From Leptodactylus fallax (lineage: Eukaryota > Chordata > Amphibia > Anura > Leptodactylidae): a DNA stretch of 64,000 bases. Every line of letters begins with the position of its first letter. Position 1 is the first letter of the stretch. The stretch is from positions 5,761,501-5,825,500 of the forward strand of contig CAMRHE010000063.1 in NCBI GenBank assembly GCA_947044405.1, given 5' to 3'. The notes below the pieces were generated by a model that was given only the letters and a program-made list of their open reading frames with translations, ran no database searches and had not been told where the DNA came from. Positions 1 to 10,760 of the stretch are shown piece by piece. The position numbers were made by a program, and so were the translations under genes.

Positions 1-280
1 TAATGGAGGTGCCCTCTATGTCTGGAGGATGGACAAGGAAACTGTGGGTGCTGCTCGTGCTTGTTGGTGGATCAAATGGTCTTCTCTACTGGTGATCTGT
101 CTGGAGCCTATCACTGTGTGTTCCCCATGTGTTGGTGCCCTCACTTAACCACTGCTCCTAACAGCAGAAGGGGCTAGATGGCGGGCAATTTGTTGAAAGG
201 AGCATCCTGCTTCTCTCAGTCCAATGATGTGCCCCCTCTCAATGTCTTTGAGTGCATCATAGAGAAATGTCTCACCAATG
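1..280 (-). pseudogene. Tc1/mariner transposase fragment, N-terminal DNA-binding part
   Basis: On the minus strand a conceptual peptide contains ERGHIIGLREAGCSFQQIA followed by RHLAP, the pattern of the first helix-turn-helix of Tc1-family transposases (start near 270). After a stop and frame changes the strand continues with EQWLSEGT and then SREDHLI plus PTVSLSIL, which fit the linker and second helix-turn-helix of the same family. The catalytic domain would lie beyond the window start, so only about 90 residues are covered. Stops and at least two frame changes show that it is dead. It belongs to a different Tc1 lineage from the copies at 35.4, 52.5 and 63.0 kb, because the helix-turn-helix wording differs. 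Family-level assignment is good; the subfamily is not determined. Confidence 0.68.
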
Positions 281-1489
281 GGTACACTACCCAAAAGTAA
301 CCTCAGAGTCTTTGATAAGGGAAGCACTTTATCGCCCTCTTGTGGCAAGACCCAGTGTCTAATCACTTACATATCTGCCTGAGATATAACTGCATGGTAA
401 GTGTTTGGCAGCAATCCGACATCTCTATCTGGGTGCGACAATTTTTGTGTATTTGTTGACGTGATACTTTTGTGCGTCATCATCATGGATTCTATCAATG
501 TAGTCCGATTCCGTAGTAATTCAACATCTTATAACAGCTCGCAAATAATCGGATGTCTAAGCAACAGGTCTTTGTTGCTCGTGCGTCCTCAGGTGCAAGC
601 CTTGTTCTTGTTGTGTAGATGACATAATTGAATGTCATTATTTCTTATTTACAATGGCTTTATGGTTTTCTTCTATAAAAGAGCTTGTTCCATCAATCTA
701 TTGACAGATACGTTCCGACATGTTTAGCTGTGGATCCCTTTACTTAGAAAATATTAATAGCCCCATAGGGAGACTTCCTGTAATCTCTTATTTCCTAAAC
801 ATCTGCTGTACTGAGGGGAAATATAGGATTGTAAAAATGTATTGTCAGAAATCCATCACTCAGTCACTTCCCTTATACGGGGTCAGAGATATAGGATTGA
901 GGTTCCCCTTTGCAATATATTATGGTGGTAGATTTGGAGAATTTGGGCCCCATATTGTACAGCCAGGACAACCATGTGTAGATACGATTTGTGTGAAATT
1001 CCTTTTTGAAGACATTTTCTGGTTTATAAAACCTATTTTGATAGAAAGTTTTCCAATTTAGGTAAAGAGTGGATAGAAAGAATATTTTCTGCTTTGAAGG
1101 ACAACAAGTCCACCATTACAGGCAATTTATTTCAATGGACAGCGTGTAATGCTTAATTTCTCCTGTGGCGGTGCTACAGAGTAGTTGAACTCTTGTAGTT
1201 GTGATATATTGCACGCCACAGATTATTACTGGTGTTCCCAGCAATTGGACACCCTATGATCAGCTTAGGCCATAAATATCTGAATGGTGGAGGGTCCCTG
1301 TCCTATACACCGTCCACTTTTCACCATTCAGCCGCTGTCCCTCTTGCTGGTAGCTGGGAAGCGGGGAGGATTGATGTAGTGACATCACTACATGGCGCCT
1401 GTTGCTGCCTGATGCCTTCCACAGCAGAGACGGGTTGGACTACTAATGGGGTGAGGTGATTATTTTTTGTTTAGTGCGTTTTATTGTGG
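281..1489. other. No gene recognised; unique or decayed sequence
   Basis: An open frame of 113 codons on the plus strand at 720-1061 has no recognisable motif, no splice context and no similarity I can name. The part from about 1245 to 1400 loosely resembles the dispersed repeat at 10380-10745 (the phrase CATAAATATCTGAATGG against CATGAATATCTGATCGG). Nothing else is supported. Confidence 0.5.
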
Positions 1490-2400
1490 GGCCACAAGGA
1501 GAGGGACATTATAATGTGGGAGACCACATGGAAAAGAACATTATAGAATGGGGCCAGTATGTGGGGAACATTATACTGTGAGTGCCACAATAAGGGGCAT
1601 TATACTGTTTGGGCAACAGTGAGAGGGAGATTATACTGTGGGGGCCACAATGAGGAGGGCATTATACTGTGAGACCATAATAAGGGGGGCATTATACTGT
1701 AGAGGTTGCAATAAGGGAGACATTATACTGTGGGGCCACAATAAAGGGGATATTATATTGTGGGGGTCACAATTAGGGGGAAATTATACTGCTGTGCCAC
1801 AGTGAGAGGAAAATTATAATGTGAAGTCCATAATAAGGTGTGTATTATACTGTGAAGGCCACAATGAGGGGGACATTATACTGCTTGGGTCACTATGAGA
1901 GGGACATTATACTGTGCGGGCCACAATGAGGGGGCATTATACTGTTTGGGCTACAGTGAGAGGGATATTATACTGTGAAGGCCATAATGAGGGGGGCATT
2001 AAACTGTAGAGGATGCAATAAGGGAGACATTATACTGTGGGGGACACAATAAAGGGTATATTATACTGTGGAGGCCACAATGAGGGGGGAGTTATACTGT
2101 TGTGCTGCAGTGCCACATTATACTGTGAAGGTCTTAATGAAGGGGACATTATACTGTAGGGGCCACAATACGGGGGATATTATACTGTGGGGCCGCAATA
2201 TGTGGGCATTATACCGTTGTGCCACAGTGAGTGGAACGTTATACTGTAAAGGCCTCAATGAGGGGGACATCATATTGTGGGGGCCACAATGAGGGGACAT
2301 GGTACTGTGGGACTATGATGAGGAGGCATTATACTGTAGAAATTACAATAAGGGGGATATTATAATGTGTGGGGGCCACAAATGGGTTTGATACCATGTT
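1490..2400. repeat. Minisatellite of the CATTATACTGTG family, locus 1
   Basis: About 28 degenerate units of roughly 30-35 bp, each built around CATTATACTGTG followed by GGGGCCACAATGAGGGG. There is a hint of higher-order structure. The unit with TTATACTGTTTGGGC at about 1598 recurs at about 1935 followed by the same order of variants (GTAGAGG, TGCAATAAGGGAGACA, CACAATAAAGGG), one unit shorter. The short open frames here (for example 2068-2292) come from the repeat. The same core recurs at 16250-18010, 34735-35215 (opposite orientation), 56740-56843 and 57307-57345. Confidence 0.9.
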
Positions 2401-3599
2401 ATGGCCACTGATGAGGCGTTATGCTGTGTGGTGGCACAAGGGGAATGGGTAGGAATGGGCAGGGCCAAAGGGGGTGGGGTTGGAGGTGTGGCAAATTCGC
2501 CGCAGATTTTGGCTTCACATGTGCGACCAAGTGTTCAGCCTGAGGGTGTACCACTGTTCTGTTCCAATATTTTATAGGACCTGCTGTAGATCAGAACGGG
2601 GTGTCGGAATACACCCTGGGGCCGTGCACTCTGTTGTGTACATGAAGTCATTGTCCCGGTTTCAGTCCTCAGAGTTGGGAGGTGTGAACTCCTACACAGT
2701 CAAGTTAGGCCATAAAGCAGTCACTCCCCTGAGTAAGAGATTAAGAGTGTCAACTTCTAGACCGAGCCACTTTTTGCCAGCAACTTTTTTCTTTTGTATC
2801 CTCAATAACTGTGGTAACAAGAACTCTAAAAAGTTTTACAGAAGTTTATGAAAGTATATACTGTAAAAAGAAAAATGATAACTTATAAAACTGTGAAATT
2901 CCCTTTTCATTCTGAAAAGTGATAAGATATGAGCTCTCAGAAGACTTTCGCCAAAAAAAATGTGCGCGGCATGAATAATTATACAAAGCGTAGCAGTGAC
3001 AGGTTGACCAATGTTCTACTGGGGGAGAATCGAGAACGTGTTGAACTTCTTGTTCTAGCAGATGATTAAAAATAGCCACACACAAGCAACCGGTGCGAAT
3101 TACACCCTAAATGTACGGCAAAGGCCCCAGAACAAGCATCAACCCCCCCTACATATAGCCTATCCAGCTCACCTAGGCCTTTGTAGTCATAAATCAGACA
3201 CAATGAAATTTATATCGTCCAAACTTTGCAAGTAGCTACGGGTCTATAAACCTGGTTATTGTTCTTGGCATATAATCATATTATTTCCCTTGAAAATCAC
3301 ACATTTTTCTCTCTTTATAGGTCGATGTCTACTTTTTTTAATGTAGCGATAAAAATATATGCAGTATTTTGTAACATGGAGGAGAATGAGGATACGCCGG
3401 GGACGCGGTAGACAGAAGGGGAGTTATTTTTAGAGAACAAAGAACACAAGTTACTCTCTCATCGAGGTTGTTGTACAGGTTTCACTGCTACAAATTCTAT
3501 TGGGGACCCAAGGTTCCAATAACTGGTACACAGCACCCCTTGGGCTAGATAGAAACAGTGTATTAGATTCACTGACAGCTCTGTAATTTCATCATGTGA
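2401..3599. other. No gene recognised
   Basis: Mixed-composition sequence. A 125-codon open frame at 2474-2851 (plus) and a 79-codon frame at 2846-3085 (minus) carry no motif I recognise. There is no tandem or inverted structure of note. Confidence 0.5.
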
Positions 3600-3634
3600 A
3601 AAATTACAGACTTTTTTTTATTATATATTATATA

Positions 3635-3681
<47 letters not shown>

Positions 3682-4209
3682 ACCAGGAATATAAAGAATG
3701 AAAAATTGTATTTCAAGGGACAATACAAACATTTTAAAAAATGCTCACATACTTTTTTAACTCTTATGTTAATTCATTTTAAATAAATATTATATAAATA
3801 TAAATTTAATACATAAAATATAAAAATATATTAAATTAAATCTAAATAATATACATATAAAAATATTTTTTTTTGTGGTATAATAAAATTTTTTTTGTTT
3901 TTTTTTTTTTTTTTTTTTATATATTTATATATAACTTTGGCTAAAATTTTTAGAAAAAAAAAAAAATTTTTTTTTTTTTCTTTTCCCCCCCCCTTTTTTT
4001 TTTTTTTTTTTTTTGTTTTTTTTTTTTTTTAAAAAAAAAAATATTTTTTTTTTTTTTATATTAAAAAAATTTTTTTATTGAAAAAGTGATTTTAGGGAGT
4101 GTATATTTTTTTTTTTTTTGGCCCTTTTTCTTCCCCCCCCCCCCTCTTCCCCCCCCCCTCCCTTTCAACTTCTTTTCGACCTCATCCCTGTTTTTAGTCC
4201 TTCCTTTTT

Positions 4210-4257
<48 letters not shown>

Positions 4258-4470
4258 CGCCCCTCTTTTTTTTTTTTTCTACAAAATCTCAATATATAAG
4301 ATCTAAATTTAAACATAAAATATAAATGATATATTAAATTAAATCTAAATAATATACATAAAAAAATATTTTTTTTACGGGGGGAGTTTCCAAAATGTTA
4401 GCGCATAGACCCAAAATCTCTATAAGACATATATATATATATTAGAAACAAACCATAAACAAAAATGTAT
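3600..4470. repeat. AT-rich low-complexity tract with (AT)n and long T runs
   Basis: It contains an (AT)n microsatellite at about 3639-3677, then A/T-only sequence, then T runs of 15 to over 30 bases broken by pure C runs (about 3985-3992, 4133-4160). The phrase TTAAATTAAATCTAAATAAT occurs at about 3832 and again at about 4335. The transitions between pure T and pure C runs are not typical of ordinary microsatellites and continue in style into the G/C tract at 4724-5033. Short Phe- and Pro-rich open frames here are artefacts of composition. Confidence 0.85.
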
Positions 4471-4479
4471 TGTACCCTG

Positions 4480-5672
4480 AGCCATTGTAGTTATCACCGC
4501 GGTTGCTGGAGACTTATGGCAAGGTGCTCCATCATGCTGGAAAAGGCATTGTTGAGCCAGCCAAACGTGCTCTTGGACACACCGGTTGGGAGAAGTTGCT
4601 CCTTACATTGGATTGCTTGACAGTTTACTTGTACCATTCTGCCCCTTATTCATGAAGCTGCCATTTGTTTTTAGGACAAGAGCTGTGAGATGAGCGATTC
4701 CCTGGCGGGGAGGCAACCCCCACCAAAAGGGGGGGGGGGGTGGGGGGGGGGGGGAAGGGGGGGGGGGGGCCCCCCCCCCCCCCCCGAAAAGGGGTGCCGG
4801 GGGTCCAAAAAAAGAAAAGGGGGGGGAAAAAAAAAACTCCCCCCCCCCCCCCGGCCCCCCCCGCCCCTGCCGTTGGTTGTGGCGGGGCGGGCTGTTTTTG
4901 TGGGGGGGGTGGGGGGGGGGCTGGGGGGCCCGGGGGGCGGGCGGGGGGGGCGGGGGGGGCCGCGCGGGGGGGGGGGGGGCGCGCCCGCCCCCGCCGCCGC
5001 CCCCCCCCCCGGGGCGGGGGGGGGGGGGGGGGGATCCCGCAGCTGAATCACTTTTAAGAGACGGTCCTGCCGCTTGCTGGTCTTTCCAATGTGGGCGCCC
5101 ATATATTTTCATGAGAGCCTTTTTGGCACCCACAAAAATGGAATCCTCTCTCCCATTTGAAGGTCTCTTGATGATGCAATAGATTGTTGACTGAGGTGCA
5201 ATCTTTCTGAGCTGCAATACTCTTCCCAGTTAGGCCATTGTTTGTGCAGTGCAATGATGACTGCACGTGTTTCTTTCAGAGATAACCATGGTTAACAGAA
5301 GAGAAACAATGATGGCAAGCACCAGCCTACCTTTTAAAGTGTCCAGTGGTGTCATTCTTACTTAATCATGACAGATTGATCTCCAGCCCTATCCTCATCA
5401 ACACCCACACCTGTGTTAATGGAGCAATCACTGAAACGATGTTAGGTGGTCCTTTTAAGGCGGGGCTGCAATGATGTTGAAATGTGTTTTGGGGGGTAAA
5501 GTTTATTTTTTGGGGAAAAATGGTTTTTGGAAGAAATTGTTGTTAAGTTGCTCCCTTTTTAAAAATTTTGGGGATTATGGAAAAATTGTTAAAAAAAAAA
5601 AAAAAAAAGTAGATTTTAAAAAAAAAAATAATTTTTTTTTTTTTAAAACTTTTGGCCATGACTAGTACTGTA
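4480..5672 (-). pseudogene. Tc1-like transposon relic with transposase fragments, interior replaced by homopolymers
   Basis: Minus strand. The proximal part gives NNGLTGKSIAA, KIAPQSTIYCIIK and then, in another frame, TSKRQDRLLKVIQLRD: the N-terminal helix-turn-helix and linker of a Tc1 transposase lineage known from fish and amphibians. At the far side, about 4530-4560, the minus strand reads CLFQHDGAP followed by a histidine, which matches the region around the second catalytic aspartate. The outer end, CTTTTGGCCATGAC at about 5650, is the expected terminus for this lineage. Between GAGGCAACCCC (to 4723) and GATCCCGCAGCTGAATCA (from 5034), where the middle of the catalytic domain should be, there are 310 bp of almost pure G and C runs. 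The other terminus is not clear. The element is dead as written. Confidence 0.8.
4724..5033. repeat. G/C homopolymer tract, probable consensus artefact
   Basis: The tract consists of G runs and C runs of up to about 20 bases with a few A runs. It sits inside the Tc1 relic exactly where several hundred bases of transposase sequence are expected. Long open frames in all readings, rich in Gly, Pro, Arg and Ala (up to 204 codons), are a by-product of composition and not proteins. Confidence 0.85.
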
Positions 5673-6800
5673 AGGATTCCAATTCTCCAATCTTGCACTC
5701 ATCTAAGAATATCTCAAGCCAAAAAGGAAGGGCAAGTCTAAGTGTCTGTGCTGGCCAATCCAGACTAGAACTCTAATTTGTGTGTTTCTATGTCCCGTAT
5801 GTTGATGAATAATAAAAATCTGTCTGCTAACATCCACCACTAGAGGGAGCTTAGACGTTTTCAATGTAGTCAGTAAGCTCCTGAGCTCCCTCTAGTGGTG
5901 GCGATCAACAGGCAGAATTTTACCATTTATCTACACCTATGCAGTGCTACAAAAACTGATCGGTGAATGCTATAAAGACTTAAGAATGCATCAGCGTAAC
6001 ATTTTATATATATTTAAATAAATAAACACACGCTCAACATGGCGTCCAAGTGTCAACAATCCCTTTAAGGTTTTAGGCACTGTAATATAAGACAGTCTCT
6101 TTATAGGTCCATGTTCAGTATCCGGATTATTTTCTGCATTTCCTTCATTAATATGTTGCACCCACTTTGGGTGACCCTTAGTCAAATCATAGTCCCAATG
6201 CTCAGTGAGAGGTAGGAGTAGGGGGTCCACCATGTCAAGAATACTTGTATGGGATTGATAAAATATTAATGCTCATTTTTAATGCATCACAGTCCATGAA
6301 ATATTAAGTACTAGCGCTCTATGGAGTTGTATTGTTTATATCTGACAGACCGAGTCAGATATAGGCAGCAGAACTACAAAGCTACAACAGGCCATATACA
6401 CTAATGAGACCACCGCTAGTAGCCCCCTCCCCTACCATAGTTCTCTAGACTTCAGGCCAATAAATACTGTTAAGGTGCCCATACACATTAGACCCATTAG
6501 GCTTACTATCTGATATGTATGGGGGGTGTCCTGACTCACAGATGGTGGAAATAAGGACTGGGCATGTTGACTTTTATATACCCCATCCTCTGGTTCTCAT
6601 AGGAGATAACTTGCTGCCAAAGGTGTCTGGCATTGGCTTACTCAGAAGATGTGCTTGGTTTGAAAAGCTGAGCATGCATGTGTATGGGGAGTAAAGGGTA
6701 ATTAGACTCTTCCTGCCAGTGTGTTGAAGGGTATGTATTGTGAGAGCGTAAAGTGGTGGAAGCCACCACTTTCCACAAGTATGATCATAGGTGGGAGACT
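5673..6800. other. No gene; contains a small inverted repeat at 5834-5901
   Basis: Positions 5834-5851 (CCACCACTAGAGGGAGCT) and 5884-5901 are perfect inverted copies around a 32-bp spacer, a fold-back of a type common in dispersed amphibian repeats. The remainder holds no recognisable coding or RNA feature. An 80-codon minus-strand open frame at 5991-6233 is unsupported. Confidence 0.6.
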
Positions 6801-6940
6801 ATGGCTAGGTCCTCAGTGACAATAGGTATGGCCTATGGCTAGGTCCTCACTGGCAATAGGTAGGTTCTATACCTAGGTCCTCACTGGCAATAGGTAGGTC
6901 TTATGGCTAGGTCCTCACTGACAATAGGTAGGTCCTATGG
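6801..6940. repeat. Short tandem array, 34-bp unit, four copies
   Basis: The phrase CTAGGTCCTCA starts at about 6805, 6839, 6873 and 6907, a constant step of 34 bp. Each unit continues with CTGGCAATAGGTAGG or a one-base variant. Confidence 0.85.
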
Positions 6941-6950
6941 CAAAACTCAG

Positions 6951-7200
6951 ACCCCAGAGTATAATAGGTGGAGGCCCAGGGGGAGGTGTAAAAAATAAAA
7001 AACATTTATACTCACCTTCCCTCACCTCTTTTGGGCCTCATTGAGGCATCTAGTGCACCATCTCTGCCTCCTCGGTGACATCACCAGGAGAGTGCCAGAC
7101 GCTGCGAGGAGGCCCAAAAGAGTTGAGGAAAGGTGAGTATTAATGTTTTTGTTTTTTTTTTTTTTTTTGGACCTCTGAGCCTCTACCTATTATACTCTAT
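6951..7200. mobile_element. Short inverted-repeat (MITE-like) element, copy 1
   Basis: The left end reads ACCCCAGAGTATAATAGGTG and the right end is its approximate reverse complement (CTACCTATTATACTCTAT). Further in, ACTCACCTTCCCTCACCTCT on the left matches AGAGTTGAGGAAAGGTGAGT on the right. The arms of 80-90 bp are separated by a roughly 60-bp centre containing GGTGACATCACCAGG. It has no coding capacity. Related copies are at about 12260-12470, 39915-40345 and 59865-60165. Confidence 0.75.
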
Positions 7201-8339
7201 CGTGTAAAGAAACCCCATACTATAATAATTATTATAAATTATAATAATTTACCACAATACGGCAAAAATGACTCTCCAAAAAAAAAAAAAAAAACACACC
7301 ACAATTTTAAATTTTTGGGTTGAACCCAACTCGGTACGAAGCTGTTTACCCATCTCTAGTTTCTACTGAGCCCATTAAAATCAGCAGAGTTGACAGTGTG
7401 TACGTAGGGTGCGTGAACGGTGTTGGGGTGCGATTTACGCTCAATTTTCAGCCTGAGCAAGGTTGAGTGTAAGATAAGGGTGAATTAACCCCTGATAGCC
7501 GCACCCATGTCACGTGGATGGTCTGAACATGACAGGGGACTTGAGGACCTGTTGTGTTCAGGGTCTCTTTAGATTTTCATCTGGTCCTGTGACTACCTAC
7601 CACCCATGGGTCCTAAATCTAAGGACATAGGAGCTCAGTGGGTTCGGGAAGGTATAACTGGCCCTTTATAAATGTCCTAAAAACTAGGTTTCACAGATTT
7701 TTTTCTTTGCTTCAAGTTACTAAAAATAATTGACTTATAGCCCAAGAATAGTGCGGTGTAACCTTGATGCTAAATTGCACACGGGCACGGTAGATGCATC
7801 TCTTAATCTTAGCACTGCCATCAGACATCCATTTTCCGAGCGCAGATTTCTCCTAAAATGAACCCTGATTTTAAAGAGCTTTGTCCTTTCTCAGCTTCAC
7901 ATGCTGTACAGCAGTTTATGTTTTCTCCAATAAAAAAATAAGACAAACCATCCATAAGTGCGCACATGTGCCGTTCACCGGGATTATTGGCCAGGAATAA
8001 TAATACATTTTAAAGCTCCGCGGCTTCTTATAAAGTTTAAGCCATAAAGTTTTATAATGTCAGACTTTTTGTTCAGATACAAGATGAAAATGTACGACAA
8101 AGAAAAGTCTAGTGTGTTTGATCAACTGGGTGAAAAGTATCAGAAGACACAAAAATTGTATCAAATCTGTTGATTGGCAGGGAAAAAAATTTTGCAAAAT
8201 CAAATTTGATTGGTCAGGGCTGGTTTAAAGGGGTTTTCTGACTTTTTTTTTAAGATTTGGCAGGGAGTAAAGGCAGGCGAACTTCTGAAGATTCATTTCC
8301 CTTTGGGATTCGGGTGGTTGTGTCCAAAGACTGGAAACA
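7201..8339. other. No gene; one dispersed-repeat fragment
   Basis: The phrase TTTTTGGGTTGAACCCAACT and then ACCCATCTCTAG (7300-7362) resemble a dispersed motif also seen at about 12520-12605, 32280-32355 and 62760-62830 (variants of a GGGTTCGGTCCAACCCGAA pattern ending in a CTCATTTCTAC or CCATCTCTAG phrase). The stretch 7690-8180 appears unique and shows no open frame of note. The end phrase TTTAAAGGGGTTTTCTGAC occurs at about 8223. Confidence 0.45.
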
Positions 8340-8924
8340 AAATCAGTTATACTTACTTTATCAATATTTGGTGTGACCTTTGCCTTCCATCACTTCTTCT
8401 GGGGACCCTTGCAGACAATTTTTGGCAGAACTTGGTAGGGAGGTTGTTCAAGTCGCCATCTTGGAGAACTATGCACAGATATTTAAGGCTCAACAGAAGA
8501 TGTTGAGATCAGGGCTCTGCAGGGGCCGGATCACCTTCAGGACTCCTCCTCCAAAGGGCAAAGGTGACACCAAATATTGATGGGATTTACATTTCTTTAC
8601 ATTTTGTTAATAAACTATTAATACGTCTATTTTTTAAAACATTCTAAGGCTAGGTTCACATCTGCATCGGGCTCTCCATCATTCGGGGTCTGTTGGGGGA
8701 CACGAATGAAGGAGAGCTGGACCGTTAAAACATCGGTTGCACACGGACACCGGCGGGTGTCCGCCATTTTCATACTAAAGGCAGCAGAGAAAATAGTCCT
8801 CCATGCAGGACTTTTCTCCACTGATTTTTGGTGGTTTCTGCGACTGAGACTTCGGCGCAGATGTGAACCCAGCCTTACTTTACAGCATTTTGCCTAAAAC
8901 TTTTGCACAGTACTGTATATTATA
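8340..8924 (-). pseudogene. Tc1-like element relic (C-terminal transposase and 3' end), internally deleted
   Basis: The segment contains CAATATTTGGTGTGACC, CTTGGAGAACTA, GATGTTGAGATCAGGGCTCT and, at the right end, CCTAAAACTTTTGCACAGTA followed by CTGTA. These landmarks are those of the Tc1 lineage whose terminus is the CAGTACTGTGCAAAAGTTTT sequence. The minus strand encodes only remnants of the transposase C-terminus, around the PDLN and catalytic Glu region and the last 60 residues, with stops. The N-terminal half is missing. The relic is interrupted at 8645-8877 by a smaller inverted-repeat element. A shorter relic of the same 3' end is at 60182-60345. Confidence 0.75.
8645..8877. mobile_element. 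MITE with 21-bp terminal inverted repeats, inserted in a Tc1 relic
   Basis: The left end TAAGGCTAGGTTCACATCTG and right end CAGATGTGAACCCAGCCTTA are inverted copies with one mismatch. The flanks read CATTC on the left and CTTTACAGC on the right, which together rebuild the continuous Tc1 3'-end sequence expected there, so the insertion point is clear and a TA duplication is plausible. It has no coding capacity. A related pair of ends (TCACATCTGC at about 46110, TGCAGATGTGAA at about 51271) flanks the LINE nest. Confidence 0.8.
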
Positions 8925-10379
8925 ATAATTTATTAGCTACAAACTAAATCTATGAATTTCTCTTCATCAGAATTACATAGAAACAGATTTGGTGTGAATC
9001 TGCAGTCGCATCTCCCTCCTCTCCTCTCCCTCCTCCTCATCTTCTCTTTCTTGTTTTACACTAGATGGATTTTTTTGATGACTGAGGAGGATTCTGATTG
9101 GTAAGCTTTAATGTAAAGGTAAATTCTCTTATTGACAAGGTTCCCTTAACCCAGTCTGTAACTTGTAGTTGGTTACTACAACACTTGAATATCAGTCAAG
9201 ACATGAGCCGCAGAGGAACATCTCGCCAGATAGAGTCAATTCTGCTAAGCAAAACGCCTGCCTTGCGTCTCTTGCATAATCTCTTCTTGGGAAATTTCGC
9301 AGCCTTTTATCTGAACTAATAGAATCAATGATGAAGTAAAATCGCTTCTTTCATTTCTTTACAAGTTCAAATTTGCGTCTGAATAAAATATTTTAATTCC
9401 TTCAAAGAGTCTCCGGAGAGCCAGATCTTCCTCTTTTCTTCTTTCCCATCTTGGATGTGTGTGATCTGTATTTTCTTCTCATTTTTGCATCTGCCAAGTA
9501 TTTTTGTAAGTTGGTTCTATCTTTAAAGTGTACCTCCTCTTCTAAATAAGAGTCACAATTAGGTCAAAGAGGAGCGGATTTAAAAGGAAAGTGTAACCAA
9601 ATTTTTTAAATTTATTTATTCATACCAGATAGAAATTCATCATTTTTTCTAATCTGGTTTAAATTTCTAAATTTAGATTTTTTAAATTCTATTTTCTGTA
9701 CAGGATTATGGGGGCGGCCATCTTCCTTGAGCTGAAGCCAACTCCCTAGCCTGAAGCCAACTCATTGAGGTCTATGGGAAAGTTTTCTAGACATGCTCAG
9801 TGCAGAGAGGGGGAGTAGATAAGCTGTGACATCATTTATTGTCAATGATGGGTCACTATAGGTGTTATCTATAGTGGTGGTATCTTCTAGTGAAATGTTG
9901 TTTGTAATGTAAATAAGGTAACTGCTACAAAGAAAACCCCTACAGAATTAGAAAGTGTCAGTCTATTATTAGGTTTAGTGGTCAGAGTCAAAATTGCAGG
10001 ATGTAGTACTTTTTTTTGTTTTCAATACAGATAGTGAGATAGAATATTAAAAAAAATAAATAAAAAATTCTTAAAATTAAGTCTAACATAAAAATTTAAG
10101 GCCCTCATACACAAGAAAAAAAAAAAGTTGGCCGAATCGAATCCAGCAGTTTTGGTGTTAATGGCTGTCTTACGTGTATGGGGCCTCCAAACTCTCTAAA
10201 AGATGTTGGAGGAAGAAGGATCGATCATATTGAATTTCAATGCCTGATCATTTTTTTCAGGGAAGGTAACCCACCACTGGAGGTGTCTGGCAGCGACTTA
10301 CTCCCCTTACTCCCCTTTACCAAATTGAGAAGACATGCACTTGTATACGGTCACTATGGAAGAAGCTATTGATGAACTG
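8925..10379. other. No gene; possible dispersed repeat at 9590-9990
   Basis: The stretch 9700-9860 (GGGGCGGCCATCTTCCTTGA, TCTATGGGAAAG, GACATGCTCAGTGCAGAGAG) has the style of a dispersed frog repeat, but I cannot name a family. Positions 9098-9319 carry a 73-codon open frame without recognisable content. Confidence 0.4.
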
Positions 10380-10760
10380 TCCTCAGGATAGGTCATGAAT
10401 ATCTGATCGGAGGCAGTCCAACATCCAGGACCTGCATAGATCAGCTGCTTAAAACTGGTGCCATTTCCACTTCACAGGCCTGTGACGTCACGTTCATAGG
10501 TCACATGACTTGTTTACAGCTCAGTCACATTCAAGTGAATGGAGTTGAGCTGCAATACCTAGCACAGCCACTATACAATGCATGGCACTGTGTTTGGTAT
10601 TTGGTGAAGAGGACTCATTCAGAAGTGGTGGTCTCTTCTGTGGCCTATCCTAAGGATAAGTTATCAGTACTCAACTCCAGGAAAACCCATTTAACAAAAT
10701 TTATGGAGAGGATGGAGCGGGAGAAGCAACCCGGGGTTCAGGGGCTGGTTCTGATCACGT
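10380..10760. repeat. Dispersed anuran-type repeat with inverted ends
   Basis: It starts CCTCAGGATAGGTCATGAAT and ends with CCTATCCTAAGGATAAGTTA and then AAAACCCATTTAA. The inner part contains GCTGCAATACCTAGCACAGC followed by CACTATACAATG. I recognise this arrangement from general knowledge as an abundant interspersed repeat of frog genomes. Weak relatives are at about 1245-1330 and 31895-32100. The 85-codon open frame at 10505-10762 lies within the repeat and is not a gene. Confidence 0.6.

Noticed and set aside
720..1061. 113-codon open frame as a gene
   Set aside because: No family motif, no splice or promoter context, and no repeat of the frame elsewhere.
4603..5217. 204-codon proline/glycine-rich open frame, with partners on the other strand
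   Set aside because: It runs through G/C homopolymers inside a Tc1 relic; only its first part is transposase sequence.
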